Origin: Arthrobacter sp. Bi26
GTDB taxonomy: Bacteria; Actinomycetota; Actinomycetes; Actinomycetales; Micrococcaceae
Assembly (NCBI RefSeq): GCF_918697925.1
Contig: NZ_CAKKMF010000019.1
Coordinates: forward strand, 1-64,000
Reading direction: 5' to 3'
DNA length: 64,000 bases
This document shows, piece by piece, positions 1 through 10,024 of the stretch. The position numbers were made by a program, and so were the translations under genes. Each line of letters begins with the position of its first letter. Positions within the stretch are counted from its first letter, which is position 1. Below the pieces are notes generated by a model that was not told where the DNA came from, made no database searches, and was given only the letters and a program-made list of their open reading frames with translations.

Positions 1-3000
1 GATCAACGGCGTCGCCTGGGCCCAGGTCATTATCGGCAACACGGTGTTCGTCGGCGGCAATTTCACCGAGGCACGGCCCGCCGGCGCCGCTGCCGGCACC
101 GGCACCGTCCCGCGGAACAACATCCTGGCCTACAACCTCACCACCGGTGAGCTGCTGAGCACGTTTGCGCCCAGCTTCAACGGCGAGGTGACGGCACTGG
201 CAGCGTCCCCGGACGGGTCGCGGCTGTACGTCGGCGGCGCGTTTACCGCGTACAACGGCTCCACAGTGTGGCGGGCCGTCGCCCTGAACCCCGCTACCGG
301 TGCCCTCATTACTAGCTTCCTGCCCCGCATGTCCGCGTCGGTCCGCTCGATCGTGGCAACGTCCACCACGGTGTACCTTGGCGGCCTGTTCAACGCCGTC
401 GGCTCCGTGACCCGCGGCAATCTCGCCGCCGTGAGCGCCTCCAACGCCGCGCTCCTGCCCTGGAACCCGGTTGCCGCCGGCGGCCGGGTCAACGCACTCG
501 CGCTCTCCCCGGACGGCGCCAGCATGGTGGTGGGCGGGGCCTTCACCTCCCTCAACGGCTCCAGCAACCCCGGCTACGGCGTGGCCAAGGTGGACACGGC
601 CCTCGGCGCCGTCCAGCCCTTCCAGATCAACAACATCGCCCGCAACGGCGGCTCGACCGGCGCCATCACCACCCTCGCCACCGACGGCGTCAACGTCTAC
701 GGCGCCGGCTACACCTTTGGCCGCAGCAGCACGCTGGAAGGAATGTTCTCCGTCAAGTGGTCCGATGGCTCCACCACCTGGCTCGAGGACTGCCACGGCG
801 ACACGTATTCGATCCAGCCCCTGGGCGACGCGGTCTACCTGGCCGGGCACGCCCACTTCTGCGGCAACATCGGAGCCTTCCCGCAGGCCGAACCCTGGCA
901 GTTCAACCGCGGCATCGCCTTCAGCAAGAAGGCCACCGGCACGGTGACCGCCGAAAGCCACGGGTACACCAACTTCGCCGGGAACCCGGCACCGTCGCTC
1001 CTGAACTGGTTCCCGATCCTGAACGCCGGCACCTTCACGGGGCAGGACCAGGGCGCCTGGTCGGTTACCGGCAACGCCGACTACATCGTGATGGCCGGCG
1101 AATTCACCACCATCAACAACCAGCCCCAGCAGGGACTGACCCGGTTCCCGCGCACCGGCCTCGCGCCGAACCTGCGCGGGCCGCGGCTGAGCGGCGTGAA
1201 CTTCAACCCGACACTGTCCAGCCCGGCCGCCGGCACCGTGCGGGTCCGGTGGCAGGCCAACTGGGACCAGGACAACGAGAACCTCACCTATGAGGTGCGC
1301 CGCAACGGCGCCGTCATCTCCACCGTCAACCAGGCCTCCACCTTCTGGAACCGGCCCGGCATGACGTTCCTGGACTCAGGCCTGACCGCCGGCCAGAGTT
1401 ACGGCTACCGCATCTTCGCCCGGGACCCCTTCGGCAACGAGGCCCGCAGCGAGACCGTCACCATCACGGTCCCCGGCTCCACCACGGCACCGGGGAGCTA
1501 CGCCCAGCAGGTGCTGGCCGACAAGCCTGGCAACTACTGGCGCCTCGGCGAAACCGGCGGGGCCACCGGCGTGGACCTCGCCGGCAAGGACGATCTGATG
1601 GTCCGGCCCGGTGTCAGTTTCGGCGCCGCGGGTGCGATGACCGGGGACGCAGACAACGCCGCCGCCTTCAACGGCACCACCGACTCCGTGGCCAGCAGCC
1701 CGACGCTTTCGATGCGCCCCCAGGTCTTCAGTACCGAGGCCTGGTTCCGGACCGGCACCAACGTGGGCGGCGAGATCATCGGCTACGGCAATTCACAGAC
1801 CGGACTTTCGGCCGACTTCGACCGCAACGTCTACATGGACAACGCCGGCCGGCTCTCCTTCGGTGTCCGTCCAACCGGCACCAGCGGGACCGCCTCCCGG
1901 ATCACCGTCAGCACAACCAAGACGTTCAACGACAACCAGTGGCACCATGTCGTGGCGACCCTCGGCCCCAACGGGATGCAGCTGTTCCTCGACGGCGCCC
2001 TCGCGGCCGGGCGGACCGACACCACGTCCGCGTGGCCGATCGACGGTTTCTGGCGCATCGGCGGCGACAACCTGAGCGGCTGGCCCAACCGTCCGACCAG
2101 CCGCTACCTGAACGGCCAGATCGACGACGTCGCCATCTACCCGGCCGTGCTGCCGCTGTCGCGGGTGCAGGCGCACTTCGTGGCCTCGGGCCGCACGGTC
2201 AACGCCCCTCCCGCACCGCCCGTGGCCGGTTTCACCTCTGCGGCCAGTGGACTCACGGCATCGGTGGACGGGACCACGTCCGCGGACGCCAACGGACCCA
2301 TCGCCACCTACGCCTGGGACTTCGGCGACGGCGGCACCGGCACCGGCGTGACTGCGCAGCACACGTATGCGGCAGGCGGCACCTACACGGTCAGGCTGAC
2401 GGTGACGGACAACACCGGAAACACCGCGAGCGTCGGGCATCCCGTGACCGTGGTGGCCCCGCCGGCGAACGTGGCCCCGACCGCCGCGTTCACCTCGACC
2501 GCCGCCGACCTTGCCGCTTCCTTCAACGGCTCGGAATCAGCGGATTCGGACGGGACCATCACCGGCTATGCCTGGGACTTCGGTGACGCAAGCACCGGAA
2601 CCGGGGCGACGGCGTCGCACACCTACGCCAGTGCCGGCAGCTACGCCGTCACCCTGACGGTGACCGACGACGACGGCGCCACGGGCACGCTCAGCCGCAC
2701 GGTCACCGTCACGGCCCCGGCGGCCAACACCGTCGTCGCCGCGGACGCCTTCGGGCGGACGGTCACCGGAGGCTTCGGCACGGCGGACACCGGGGGAGCC
2801 TGGACGCTCTCAGGAGGCAACACCAACTTCGGAGTGAACAACGGCTCCGGTGCTGTGAGCCTCGGGGCCGCCGGAGCCAGCCGGAGCGCGTTCCTGAACT
2901 CGGTGTCCACCGCCGCCTTCGATGGAACCGTCACGGTCTCCGCCGACAAGATCGCCGACGGCGGCGGGATGTTCGCCTCCCTGCTCGGCAGGCGGGCGAA

Positions 3001-3367
3001 CAACAACGACTACCGGGCCAAGATCAAGGTCGGGAGCAACGGTGCCGTCTCCCTGTACCTCACCCGGGTCATCAACAACGCCGAGACGACCATTGCCGGG
3101 CCCCTCGCGATTGCCGGCCTGACCATGGCACCGAACGATCCCGTGATCATCCGGCTCAGCCTGACCGGCACGGCACCGACGGCGCTCAGCGCGAAGGTCT
3201 GGCGGGCATCGGCAGCCGAACCGGCAGCGTGGCAGCTGAACGGCAGCGACTCGACGGCCGGGCTCCAGGTGGCCGGCGGCGCAGGACTCGTCGGTTACCT
3301 CTCGGGATCGTCCACCAACTTCCCGGTGGTGTTGCGTTTTGACACCCTCTCCGTGAAGATCCCGTAG
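1..3367 (+). CDS. Secreted modular protein 1 of 4 (propeller, FN3, LamG, 2 PKD), 5'-truncated
   Basis: The frame is open from base 2, so the start and signal peptide lie left of the window; 1,121 residues are visible. In order they show a repeat-rich half with YVGGxF strands like delta-60/DUF5122 beta-propellers (about 1-385), an FN3-like segment (397-490), a LamG/concanavalin-like domain with EAWFRT and QWHHVVATL (500-730), two PKD domains with YAWDFGD (738-906) and a beta-rich end module opening with DAFGRT (911-1121). No LPXTG motif or membrane anchor is present, so the protein is probably secreted or loosely wall-bound. It is first in an array of four paralogues beside polysaccharide genes. 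That suggests a glycan-binding or matrix role, but the ligand is unknown. Domain calls are by eye. Confidence 0.85.
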   Translation, partial: INGVAWAQVIIGNTVFVGGNFTEARPAGAAAGTGTVPRNNILAYNLTTGELLSTFAPSFNGEVTALAASPDGSRLYVGGAFTAYNGSTVWRAVALNPATGALITSFLPRMSASVRSIVATSTTVYLGGLFNAVGSVTRGNLAAVSASNAALLPWNPVAAGGRVNALALSPDGASMVVGGAFTSLNGSSNPGYGVAKVDTALGAVQPFQINNIARNGGSTGAITTLATDGVNVYGAGYTFGRSSTLEGMFSVKWSDGSTTWLEDCHGDTYSIQPLGDAVYLAGHAHFCGNIGAFPQAEPWQFNRGIAFSKKATGTVTAESHGYTNFAGNPAPSLLNWFPILNAGTFTGQDQGAWSVTGNADYIVMAGEFTTINNQPQQGLTRFPRTGLAPNLRGPRLSGVNFNPTLSSPAAGTVRVRWQANWDQDNENLTYEVRRNGAVISTVNQASTFWNRPGMTFLDSGLTAGQSYGYRIFARDPFGNEARSETVTITVPGSTTAPGSYAQQVLADKPGNYWRLGETGGATGVDLAGKDDLMVRPGVSFGAAGAMTGDADNAAAFNGTTDSVASSPTLSMRPQVFSTEAWFRTGTNVGGEIIGYGNSQTGLSADFDRNVYMDNAGRLSFGVRPTGTSGTASRITVSTTKTFNDNQWHHVVATLGPNGMQLFLDGALAAGRTDTTSAWPIDGFWRIGGDNLSGWPNRPTSRYLNGQIDDVAIYPAVLPLSRVQAHFVASGRTVNAPPAPPVAGFTSAASGLTASVDGTTSADANGPIATYAWDFGDGGTGTGVTAQHTYAAGGTYTVRLTVTDNTGNTASVGHPVTVVAPPANVAPTAAFTSTAADLAASFNGSESADSDGTITGYAWDFGDASTGTGATASHTYASAGSYAVTLTVTDDDGATGTLSRTVTVTAPAANTVVAADAFGRTVTGGFGTADTGGAWTLSGGNTNFGVNNGSGAVSLGAAGASRSAFLNSVSTAAFDGTVTVSADKIADGGGMFASLLGRRANNNDYRAKIKVGSNGAVSLYLTRVINNAETTIAGPLAIAGLTMAPNDPVIIRLSLTGTAPTALSAKVWRASAAEPAAWQLNGSDSTAGLQVAGGAGLVGYLSGSSTNFPVVLRFDTLSVKIP

Positions 3368-3395
3368 GCCTAGGGCATTGGGGGAGGCCATGACG

Positions 3396-6300
3396 ATGCC
3401 GGAGTCACTGCAGGGACCCGCGCCAGGAAAGGCGCGGGGCCGCGGCCCGGCCCCGCGACGGTTGCTGGAAAAGGTCGTGGCAGCCGTGGCGGCTTCGGCG
3501 CTCGCGCTGTCGCTGGGGCTGGCGGCAGTGGCCCCGGCGGGGGCGGACAGCGTCCCGCCGGGGCCGGCCGATCCCGCCAACCCGGCCACGGTGACGGCGG
3601 ATGCACTGCCGACAGCCCAGATCGACGGCGTCGTCTGGCAGCAGGTGGTGGTCGGCAACACCGTCTACGCGGCGGGGAGCTTCGGCAGCGCCCGGCCGGC
3701 GGGCTCACCGGCCGGGACCAACACCGTGGTCCGCCGCAATATCCTGGCCTACAACCTCAGCACCGGCGAACTGCTTCCCTTTGCCCCCGTGCTGAACGCC
3801 CAGGCTTTCAGCATCGCCGCATCGCCAGACGGTTCGCGGATCTACGTCGGCGGTGATTTCACCACTGTCAACGGTGCGAACGTCTGGCGGGTCGCCGCCC
3901 TGGATCCCGGAACGGGGGCGCTCATTCCCTCCTTCCTGCCCAAGGTCGCCGCAAGCGTCCGGGCGATCGTGCCGACCGCCGGCACCGTCTACCTTGGCGG
4001 TCTGTTCACCGCGGTGGGATCAGCCGCGCGCAGCCGGCTGGCGGCCGTCCAGGCCACCAACGGCGGCCTCACAGCCTGGGCGCCCTCGGCGGAAGGCGGC
4101 CGGGTCAACGCCCTGGCCCTGTCCCCTGACGGCACCCGCATGGTGGTCGGTGGCGCCTTCACCACCCTCAACGGCTCCGCCAATCCCGGCTACGGGCTCG
4201 CCGCCGTGGACACCCTCAACGGCGGGCTCCTGCCCTGGGCCGTCAACGGGCGGGTGCGGGACGCGGGAGTCAACTCCGCCATCACGAGCCTGAGCGGCGA
4301 CGCCGACAACGTCTACGCGACCGGCTACGTCTTTGGCACGGGCGGCAACCTCGAAGGGACGGTCGCCGCCGGCTGGAACGGCGGCCAGATCACCTGGATG
4401 GAAGACTGCCACGGCGACACCTACGCCGTCTATCCGGCCGGCGACGTCATCTACAAGGTGGGCCACGCCCACTACTGCGGCAACGTCGGCGGCTATCCGC
4501 AGACCGAACCCTGGAGCTTCCAACGCGGCATCGCGTTCAGCAAGGCCGCCACAGGCACCATCATCCGGGACCCGCTCGGCTACCCCAACTGGGCCGGACA
4601 GCCCTCACCCTCGCTGCTCAACTGGTTCCCGGCCCTCGACACCGGCACCTATACCGGACAGAACCAAGGCGCCTGGGCCGTCACCGGCAACGCACAATAC
4701 GTGGTCCTGGGCGGGGAATTCACCACCGTCAACGGAGTACGCCAGCAGGGCCTCGTCCGGTTCACCGTCCGGGACAAAGCACCGAACGCGCGCGGCCCGG
4801 TCCTCAGCGGGGCCCGCAGCAACCCAACCCTGAGCTCGCCCGCAGCCGGGACGGTGCGGGTGCGCTGGCAGGCCAACCATGACCCGGACAATGTCCGGCT
4901 CACCTACCGCGTGATCCGGGACGGCATCACCGCCGCCCCTGTCTACACCGTCACGCAGGACAGCACGTTCTGGAAGCGGCCCGGCATGAGCTACGTCGAT
5001 TCCGGGCTGGTGCCGGGCCAGACTTACAGATACCGGATCTTCGCCACGGACGCGCTCGGTAACGAGTCCCGGTCCGACACCGTCTCGATCACGGCCGCGG
5101 CCTCGACGCCAGCCAGCGGCTACGCCGACGCCGTCCAGGCTGACCGCCCCGGGAACTTCTGGCGCTTCAATGACACCTCCGGACCCACCCTGGTGGATTC
5201 CGCCGGCGCCGAGGACCTCGCAGCCGCTGCCGGAACCGGGCTGCGGGGCGACGGCGCCGTCGTCGGCGAAACCGCCGGCGCCGGAACCTTTGACGGCACC
5301 GTCAACGGAGTCGCCGCGGACAACGCGTTCCAGCGCGCGCCGGACGTTTTCACCGCGGAAGCGTGGGTCCGCACGAGCAGCACAACGGGCGGGAAAATCA
5401 TCGGATTCGGCAACGTTGCCAGCGGCACGTCACGGGTCACTGACCGCAATGTCTACATGGACGACGCCGGCCGGATCTACTTTGGCCTCTGGAACGGGGC
5501 AGTCCGGAGCATCAACAGCGGCACGGGGTTCAACGACGGCCAGTGGCACCAGATCACCGCCACCCTCAGCGGCGGCGGCATGTTCCTCTACATCGACGGC
5601 GCCCGGGCAGCCTTCCGCACCGACGTCACCTCGGGCCGGGTCTTTGACGGGTACTGGCGGATCGGATCGGACCTGGTGGGCACCTGGCCCAGCCAGCCGA
5701 GCAGCGGCAGCCTCAAAGGCGACATCGACGAAGTCGCGCTCTATCCCGCCGCCCTCGGCCTCCAGCAGGTCCAAAACCACTACCGCGCCTCCGGCCGCAC
5801 GCTCACCGTCCCGGCCACGCCGCCCACGGCAGCCTTCACCTCCTCGATCACCTACCTGAGCCTCAGCGCCGACGCCTCCGGCTCCTCGGACCCGAACGGA
5901 CCCATCGCTTCCTACACCTGGGCGTACGGCGACGGAAGCACCGGCACGGGCGTCACCACCCAGCACGCCTACGCGGCTGCCGGGTCCTACACCGTCCGAC
6001 TCACCGTGACCGACGGCGACGGCAACTCCACGAGCACCACCCGGACCATCACGGCCACGGCCCCGCCGGGGAACCAACCGCCCGCGGCGGCGTTCACGTC
6101 CACCACCAGCCAGCTGACTGTGAGCGTGGATGCGTCGACGTCCGCGGACCCCGACGGCACCATCGGCTCCTACGCCTGGGACTTCGGCGACTCGGCCACA
6201 GGAACGGGGAAAACCACATCCCACAGCTACGCAAGCGGCGGAACCTACCCGGTCACCCTGACGGTCACGGACAACGACGGGGCGTCCAGCACAAACACCG

Positions 6301-7217
6301 TGCAGGTCTCGGTGCAGCCAAACCAGCCCCCGGCCGCGCAGTTCACGGCCAAGGTCACCAACCGCACCGCAGCCTTCGACGCCGCCGGGACATTAGATCC
6401 GGACGGCACGATCGCCTCCTACGACTGGGACTTCGGCGACGCCTCCACTGGATCCGGCGTCGCCCCATCGCACACCTACGCCGCGGCCGGCAGCTACGTC
6501 GTCGTCCTGACAGTGCTGGACAACGACGGGGCCACCGGCACCGCCACGACGACGGTCACGGTCACAGACCCGCCGCCCAACTCGGCCATCGCCGCCGACG
6601 CCTTCGGGCGGACCGCGGCCCCGGGCTGGGGCACGGCGGATACCGGAGGGGCCTGGACAGCCGCCGGCACGGCGGGCAACTACGCCGTGGCGTCGGGGGT
6701 TGGCTCCATGACGCTGGGCACGGCCGGAGCCCAGCGCCTGGCCTACCTGTCCGGAGTCTCGGTCCCGGCCGCGGACGTCCGGGTCAAGACCTCGACGGAC
6801 AAGGTCGCCAACGGCGGCGGCATGTTCCTCGGCATCATCGGGCGGAAGGCGGGGGCAGACGAGTACCGGGCCAAGCTCAAGATCTCCTCCACCGGGAGTA
6901 CGAGCCTGTACCTGACCAAGCTCGTGGGCGGCACGGAAACCACGCTGCAGTCCGTCACGGTGCCCGGCCTGACCGTGGCCGCAGGAGACCAGCTCCGGCT
7001 GCGGATGACCGTGACCGGTGCGGCACCCGCCGCCCTCCAGGCGAAGGTCTGGCGCGATGGCGCCACCGAACCGGCATCCTGGCTCGTCACAGCCGGCGAC
7101 GCCTCGGCTACGCTCCAGGGCGCCGGGTCGGTCGGGCTGATGTCCTTCCTGTGGAGCACCGCGGGCAACGCGCCGGTGCAGGCGAGGTTTGACGAATTCG
7201 ATGTGCGGCCTACCTGA
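3396..7217 (+). CDS. Secreted modular protein 2 of 4 (propeller, FN3, LamG, 3 PKD)
   Basis: This is the longest array member, 1,273 residues. Start choice: ATG 3396 lies 8 bases after GGGGAGG (3381-3387). ATG 3390 and TTG 3378 are in frame but sit too close to, or before, that site. An N-terminal signal peptide (AVAASALALSLGLAA core, cleavage near APAGA/DS) is followed by the array's shared mature start (VTADALPTAQIDG). Then come a YVGGDF-type propeller (to about 453), FN3-like (465-568), LamG (571-801), three PKD domains (807-1058) and the DAFGRT end module (1063-1273). It begins 28 bases after gene 1 and is probably co-transcribed with it. The substrate is unknown; family context suggests carbohydrate or matrix binding outside the cell. 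Confidence 0.88.
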   Translation: MPESLQGPAPGKARGRGPAPRRLLEKVVAAVAASALALSLGLAAVAPAGADSVPPGPADPANPATVTADALPTAQIDGVVWQQVVVGNTVYAAGSFGSARPAGSPAGTNTVVRRNILAYNLSTGELLPFAPVLNAQAFSIAASPDGSRIYVGGDFTTVNGANVWRVAALDPGTGALIPSFLPKVAASVRAIVPTAGTVYLGGLFTAVGSAARSRLAAVQATNGGLTAWAPSAEGGRVNALALSPDGTRMVVGGAFTTLNGSANPGYGLAAVDTLNGGLLPWAVNGRVRDAGVNSAITSLSGDADNVYATGYVFGTGGNLEGTVAAGWNGGQITWMEDCHGDTYAVYPAGDVIYKVGHAHYCGNVGGYPQTEPWSFQRGIAFSKAATGTIIRDPLGYPNWAGQPSPSLLNWFPALDTGTYTGQNQGAWAVTGNAQYVVLGGEFTTVNGVRQQGLVRFTVRDKAPNARGPVLSGARSNPTLSSPAAGTVRVRWQANHDPDNVRLTYRVIRDGITAAPVYTVTQDSTFWKRPGMSYVDSGLVPGQTYRYRIFATDALGNESRSDTVSITAAASTPASGYADAVQADRPGNFWRFNDTSGPTLVDSAGAEDLAAAAGTGLRGDGAVVGETAGAGTFDGTVNGVAADNAFQRAPDVFTAEAWVRTSSTTGGKIIGFGNVASGTSRVTDRNVYMDDAGRIYFGLWNGAVRSINSGTGFNDGQWHQITATLSGGGMFLYIDGARAAFRTDVTSGRVFDGYWRIGSDLVGTWPSQPSSGSLKGDIDEVALYPAALGLQQVQNHYRASGRTLTVPATPPTAAFTSSITYLSLSADASGSSDPNGPIASYTWAYGDGSTGTGVTTQHAYAAAGSYTVRLTVTDGDGNSTSTTRTITATAPPGNQPPAAAFTSTTSQLTVSVDASTSADPDGTIGSYAWDFGDSATGTGKTTSHSYASGGTYPVTLTVTDNDGASSTNTVQVSVQPNQPPAAQFTAKVTNRTAAFDAAGTLDPDGTIASYDWDFGDASTGSGVAPSHTYAAAGSYVVVLTVLDNDGATGTATTTVTVTDPPPNSAIAADAFGRTAAPGWGTADTGGAWTAAGTAGNYAVASGVGSMTLGTAGAQRLAYLSGVSVPAADVRVKTSTDKVANGGGMFLGIIGRKAGADEYRAKLKISSTGSTSLYLTKLVGGTETTLQSVTVPGLTVAAGDQLRLRMTVTGAAPAALQAKVWRDGATEPASWLVTAGDASATLQGAGSVGLMSFLWSTAGNAPVQARFDEFDVRPT

Positions 7218-7297
7218 GGGCGGGCCGTTGAAGACTTGACCGCGGGACGGGCCGGGCTGAGGAGGGGTACCCGTCTTCCAGATGAAGGGATCATTCC

Positions 7298-9916
7298 ATG
7301 ACGTGGCGAACAGAAGCCGGAACCGGAAGCACTGCGGAGCCCGCAACCACTGCGCGGGCCCGCTCCTCCACAAGCCAGGGCACCCGCCGCGCCGCTGCCG
7401 TGGCGGGTGCCCTGGCCGCTGCGCTGGCCCTGTTCATAGCCGCGGCGCTCGTGTGGGCACCCGACGGCGTCACCGATTCCGCTCCCCTTGACCCAAACGA
7501 CCCCAAGACCCCGGTGACCGTCACGGCAGACAGCCTCCCCACCGCCCAGCACGACGGCGTGGCGTGGCAAACGGCCGTGATCGGCAACACCGTCTATGTG
7601 GTCGGCAAGTTCGGCAACGCCCGGCCCTTCGGCGCCGCCCCCGGGACGCAGTTGACCGCCCGGGCCAACATCCTGGCTTTCGACATCACCACAGGGCGGC
7701 TCATTACCGGCTTCGCGCCCGTCCTCAATGCCCAGGCGCTCGCCGTCGCGCCATCGCCGGACGGATCCCGGCTGTACATCGGCGGGGATTTCACGTCCGT
7801 CAACGGCGTGCAGCGCCTGCGGGTCGCCGCGCTGGACCCCGCGACCGGAGCGCTGATCGGTTCGTTTGCGCCGAGGATGAACGCCTCCGTCCGGGCCATC
7901 GCGACATCGGGCGGGACCGTGTGGATGGGAGGCACCTTCACGGGCGTCGGAACCACGTCCCGCTCCCGGCTCGCGGCCGTCAGCGCCGCGGACGGAGCGC
8001 TGTTGCCGTGGGCGCCGGTTGCCGCGAGCGGCCGGGTCAACGCCCTGGCCCTTTCTCCCGAGGGCGCACGGGTGGTGGTCGGCGGCGCGTTCACCACGCT
8101 GAACAACTCGTCCCGCCCGGGCTACGGGCTCGGCATGGTGGACGCGCTCAGCGGCGCCAACCTGCCCCTGCAGGCCAACGACGTGGTCCGCGACGCGGGA
8201 ACCGACTCGGCGGTTTTGTCGCTGTCCACGGACGGCACGAGCTTCTACGGCACCGGCTACATTTTCGGCACGGGCGGCAACCTGGAGGGCGCCTTCGCGG
8301 CCAACTGGTCCGACGGCCGGATCAAATGGGTAGAGGACTGCCATGGCGATTCCTACGGTGCCTTCGCCACTGACACCGCGGTCTATGTCGCCGGGCACCC
8401 GCACTACTGCGGCAACCTGGGTGGATTCCCCGAGGTCACCCCGCGCGTCTGGCACCGGGCGGTCGCCTTCGGCAAGGCCGCCACGGGGACCCTCGTGCGG
8501 GATCCCCTCGGCTACCCCTCCTTCACCGGGCAGCCTGCGCCGGCGCTGTTGAACTGGTTCCCGGACATGGACAACGGAACTGCCAGCGGCCAAAGCCAGG
8601 GCCCCTGGGCCGTGACCGGCAACAACACCTATGTGGTGATGGTGGGGGAGTTCCGCAACGTCAACCAGCAGCCGCAACAGGGCCTGGCCCGGTTTGCGCG
8701 CAGGGATGCGGCGCCCAACCTGCAGGGCCCGCGCGTCACCGGGGCCGCGTTCGTGCCCACCTTGTCCAGCCCCGCCGCCGGGCGGGTCCGGGTGCAGTGG
8801 CAGGCCAATTGGGACCGCGACAATTCGTTCCTGGCCTACAGTGTCCTGCGCGACGGAAACCCCGTCCCGGTGCATACCGTCTCCGCGCAGTCCACGTTCT
8901 GGCAACGCCCGGCCCTGGAGTTCAACGACGCCGGACTGGCCGCCGGTGCGCACAGCTACAGGATCGCCGCCCGGGATCCGCTGGGAAACACCGTCACGGG
9001 AGACAGTCGCAGCATCACCATCGCAGGCTCCTCCGGCACCGCGCCGACGGCTGCCTTCACGGCCGGCACCACGGGGCTGACGGTGAACGTCGACGCCGCC
9101 GCGTCCTCGGATCCCGGCGGCACCATCGCGGGCTACTCGTGGGCCTTCGGCGACGGCGGCACCGGCACCGGCGTCACGGCGTCGCACAGCTACGCGTCCG
9201 GCGGTACCTACACCGTGACACTGACCGTGACGGACAACAGCGGCGCCACCGGTACGGTCAGCCACGACGTCACCGTCAGTTCCGGCGGGGTCCTGGCGCA
9301 GGACGCCTTTGGCCGGACGCTGGCGTCCGGCTGGGGAACGGCGGACACCGGCGGAGCGTGGTCGCTGAACGGCTCGGCGTCGTTCTTCTCGGTCGGCGGA
9401 GGGCAAGGAACCATGAACCTGGCCGCAGGCCGGGGCCCGTCAGCATTCCTGCCGTCGGTCTCCACTGCCGCCAGCAACTCGCTCGTGACGGTATCGCTGG
9501 ACAAGATCGGCAACGGAGGGGGCTCCTACCTCGGAGTGATCGGACGGCGCGTGGGAACCGCCGAGTACCGCGGCAAGGTCAAGGTGGCGGCCAACGGAGC
9601 CACCACGCTCCAGCTGACCCGCCTCGCCGGCGGTGCGGAGACCGTCCTCGGGCAGTTCACGCCGGGAATCACGCTCGCGGCCGGCCAGCAGCTGCAGCTG
9701 AGGGTGGAAGTCTCGGGAGCCTCGCCCACCACGCTCCGGGCGAAGACCTGGCGGACGGGAGCGGCGGAGCCTGGACCGTGGAGCGTCACGGCCACCGACT
9801 CTACCGCCGGCCTGCAGGGCGGGGGAGGCGTGGGCCTCCTGTCTTACCTGTCTAGCTCCGCGACCAACGCGCCGGTGCTGGCACGGTTCGACAACCTCGA
9901 TGTGCGGCCCATCTGA
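7298..9916 (+). CDS. Secreted modular protein 3 of 4 (propeller, FN3, 1 PKD; no LamG)
   Basis: An 872-residue paralogue. The ATG lies 7 bases after AAGGGA. A long N-terminus ends in a hydrophobic export segment (AVAGALAAALALFIAAALV), then the shared SLPTAQHDGVAWQ start of the mature region. The propeller-like part runs to about 467 and FN3-like to about 577. A single PKD domain (WAFGDGG) and the DAFGRT end module complete the protein. The LamG domain of genes 1 and 2 is absent. A C-H-G-D...H-x-H-x-x-C-G block is kept. The gap to gene 2 is 80 bases, with no terminator seen. Confidence 0.87.
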   Translation: MTWRTEAGTGSTAEPATTARARSSTSQGTRRAAAVAGALAAALALFIAAALVWAPDGVTDSAPLDPNDPKTPVTVTADSLPTAQHDGVAWQTAVIGNTVYVVGKFGNARPFGAAPGTQLTARANILAFDITTGRLITGFAPVLNAQALAVAPSPDGSRLYIGGDFTSVNGVQRLRVAALDPATGALIGSFAPRMNASVRAIATSGGTVWMGGTFTGVGTTSRSRLAAVSAADGALLPWAPVAASGRVNALALSPEGARVVVGGAFTTLNNSSRPGYGLGMVDALSGANLPLQANDVVRDAGTDSAVLSLSTDGTSFYGTGYIFGTGGNLEGAFAANWSDGRIKWVEDCHGDSYGAFATDTAVYVAGHPHYCGNLGGFPEVTPRVWHRAVAFGKAATGTLVRDPLGYPSFTGQPAPALLNWFPDMDNGTASGQSQGPWAVTGNNTYVVMVGEFRNVNQQPQQGLARFARRDAAPNLQGPRVTGAAFVPTLSSPAAGRVRVQWQANWDRDNSFLAYSVLRDGNPVPVHTVSAQSTFWQRPALEFNDAGLAAGAHSYRIAARDPLGNTVTGDSRSITIAGSSGTAPTAAFTAGTTGLTVNVDAAASSDPGGTIAGYSWAFGDGGTGTGVTASHSYASGGTYTVTLTVTDNSGATGTVSHDVTVSSGGVLAQDAFGRTLASGWGTADTGGAWSLNGSASFFSVGGGQGTMNLAAGRGPSAFLPSVSTAASNSLVTVSLDKIGNGGGSYLGVIGRRVGTAEYRGKVKVAANGATTLQLTRLAGGAETVLGQFTPGITLAAGQQLQLRVEVSGASPTTLRAKTWRTGAAEPGPWSVTATDSTAGLQGGGGVGLLSYLSSSATNAPVLARFDNLDVRPI

Positions 9917-10024
9917 CGGGGCGAATGGAAGGTAAGACCAGAAAGGCCGGGAACGGGCAGCCGCAACCGGGCAAGTCACTCAAGTAACTCAAGGATTGGC
10001 GATGCTGAGCGAAGGAGGATTCTG

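Noticed and set aside
3378-3395. Earlier TTG/ATG starts for the second modular protein.
   Set aside because: The ribosome site GGGGAGG lies at 3381-3387, so only ATG 3396 has normal spacing.
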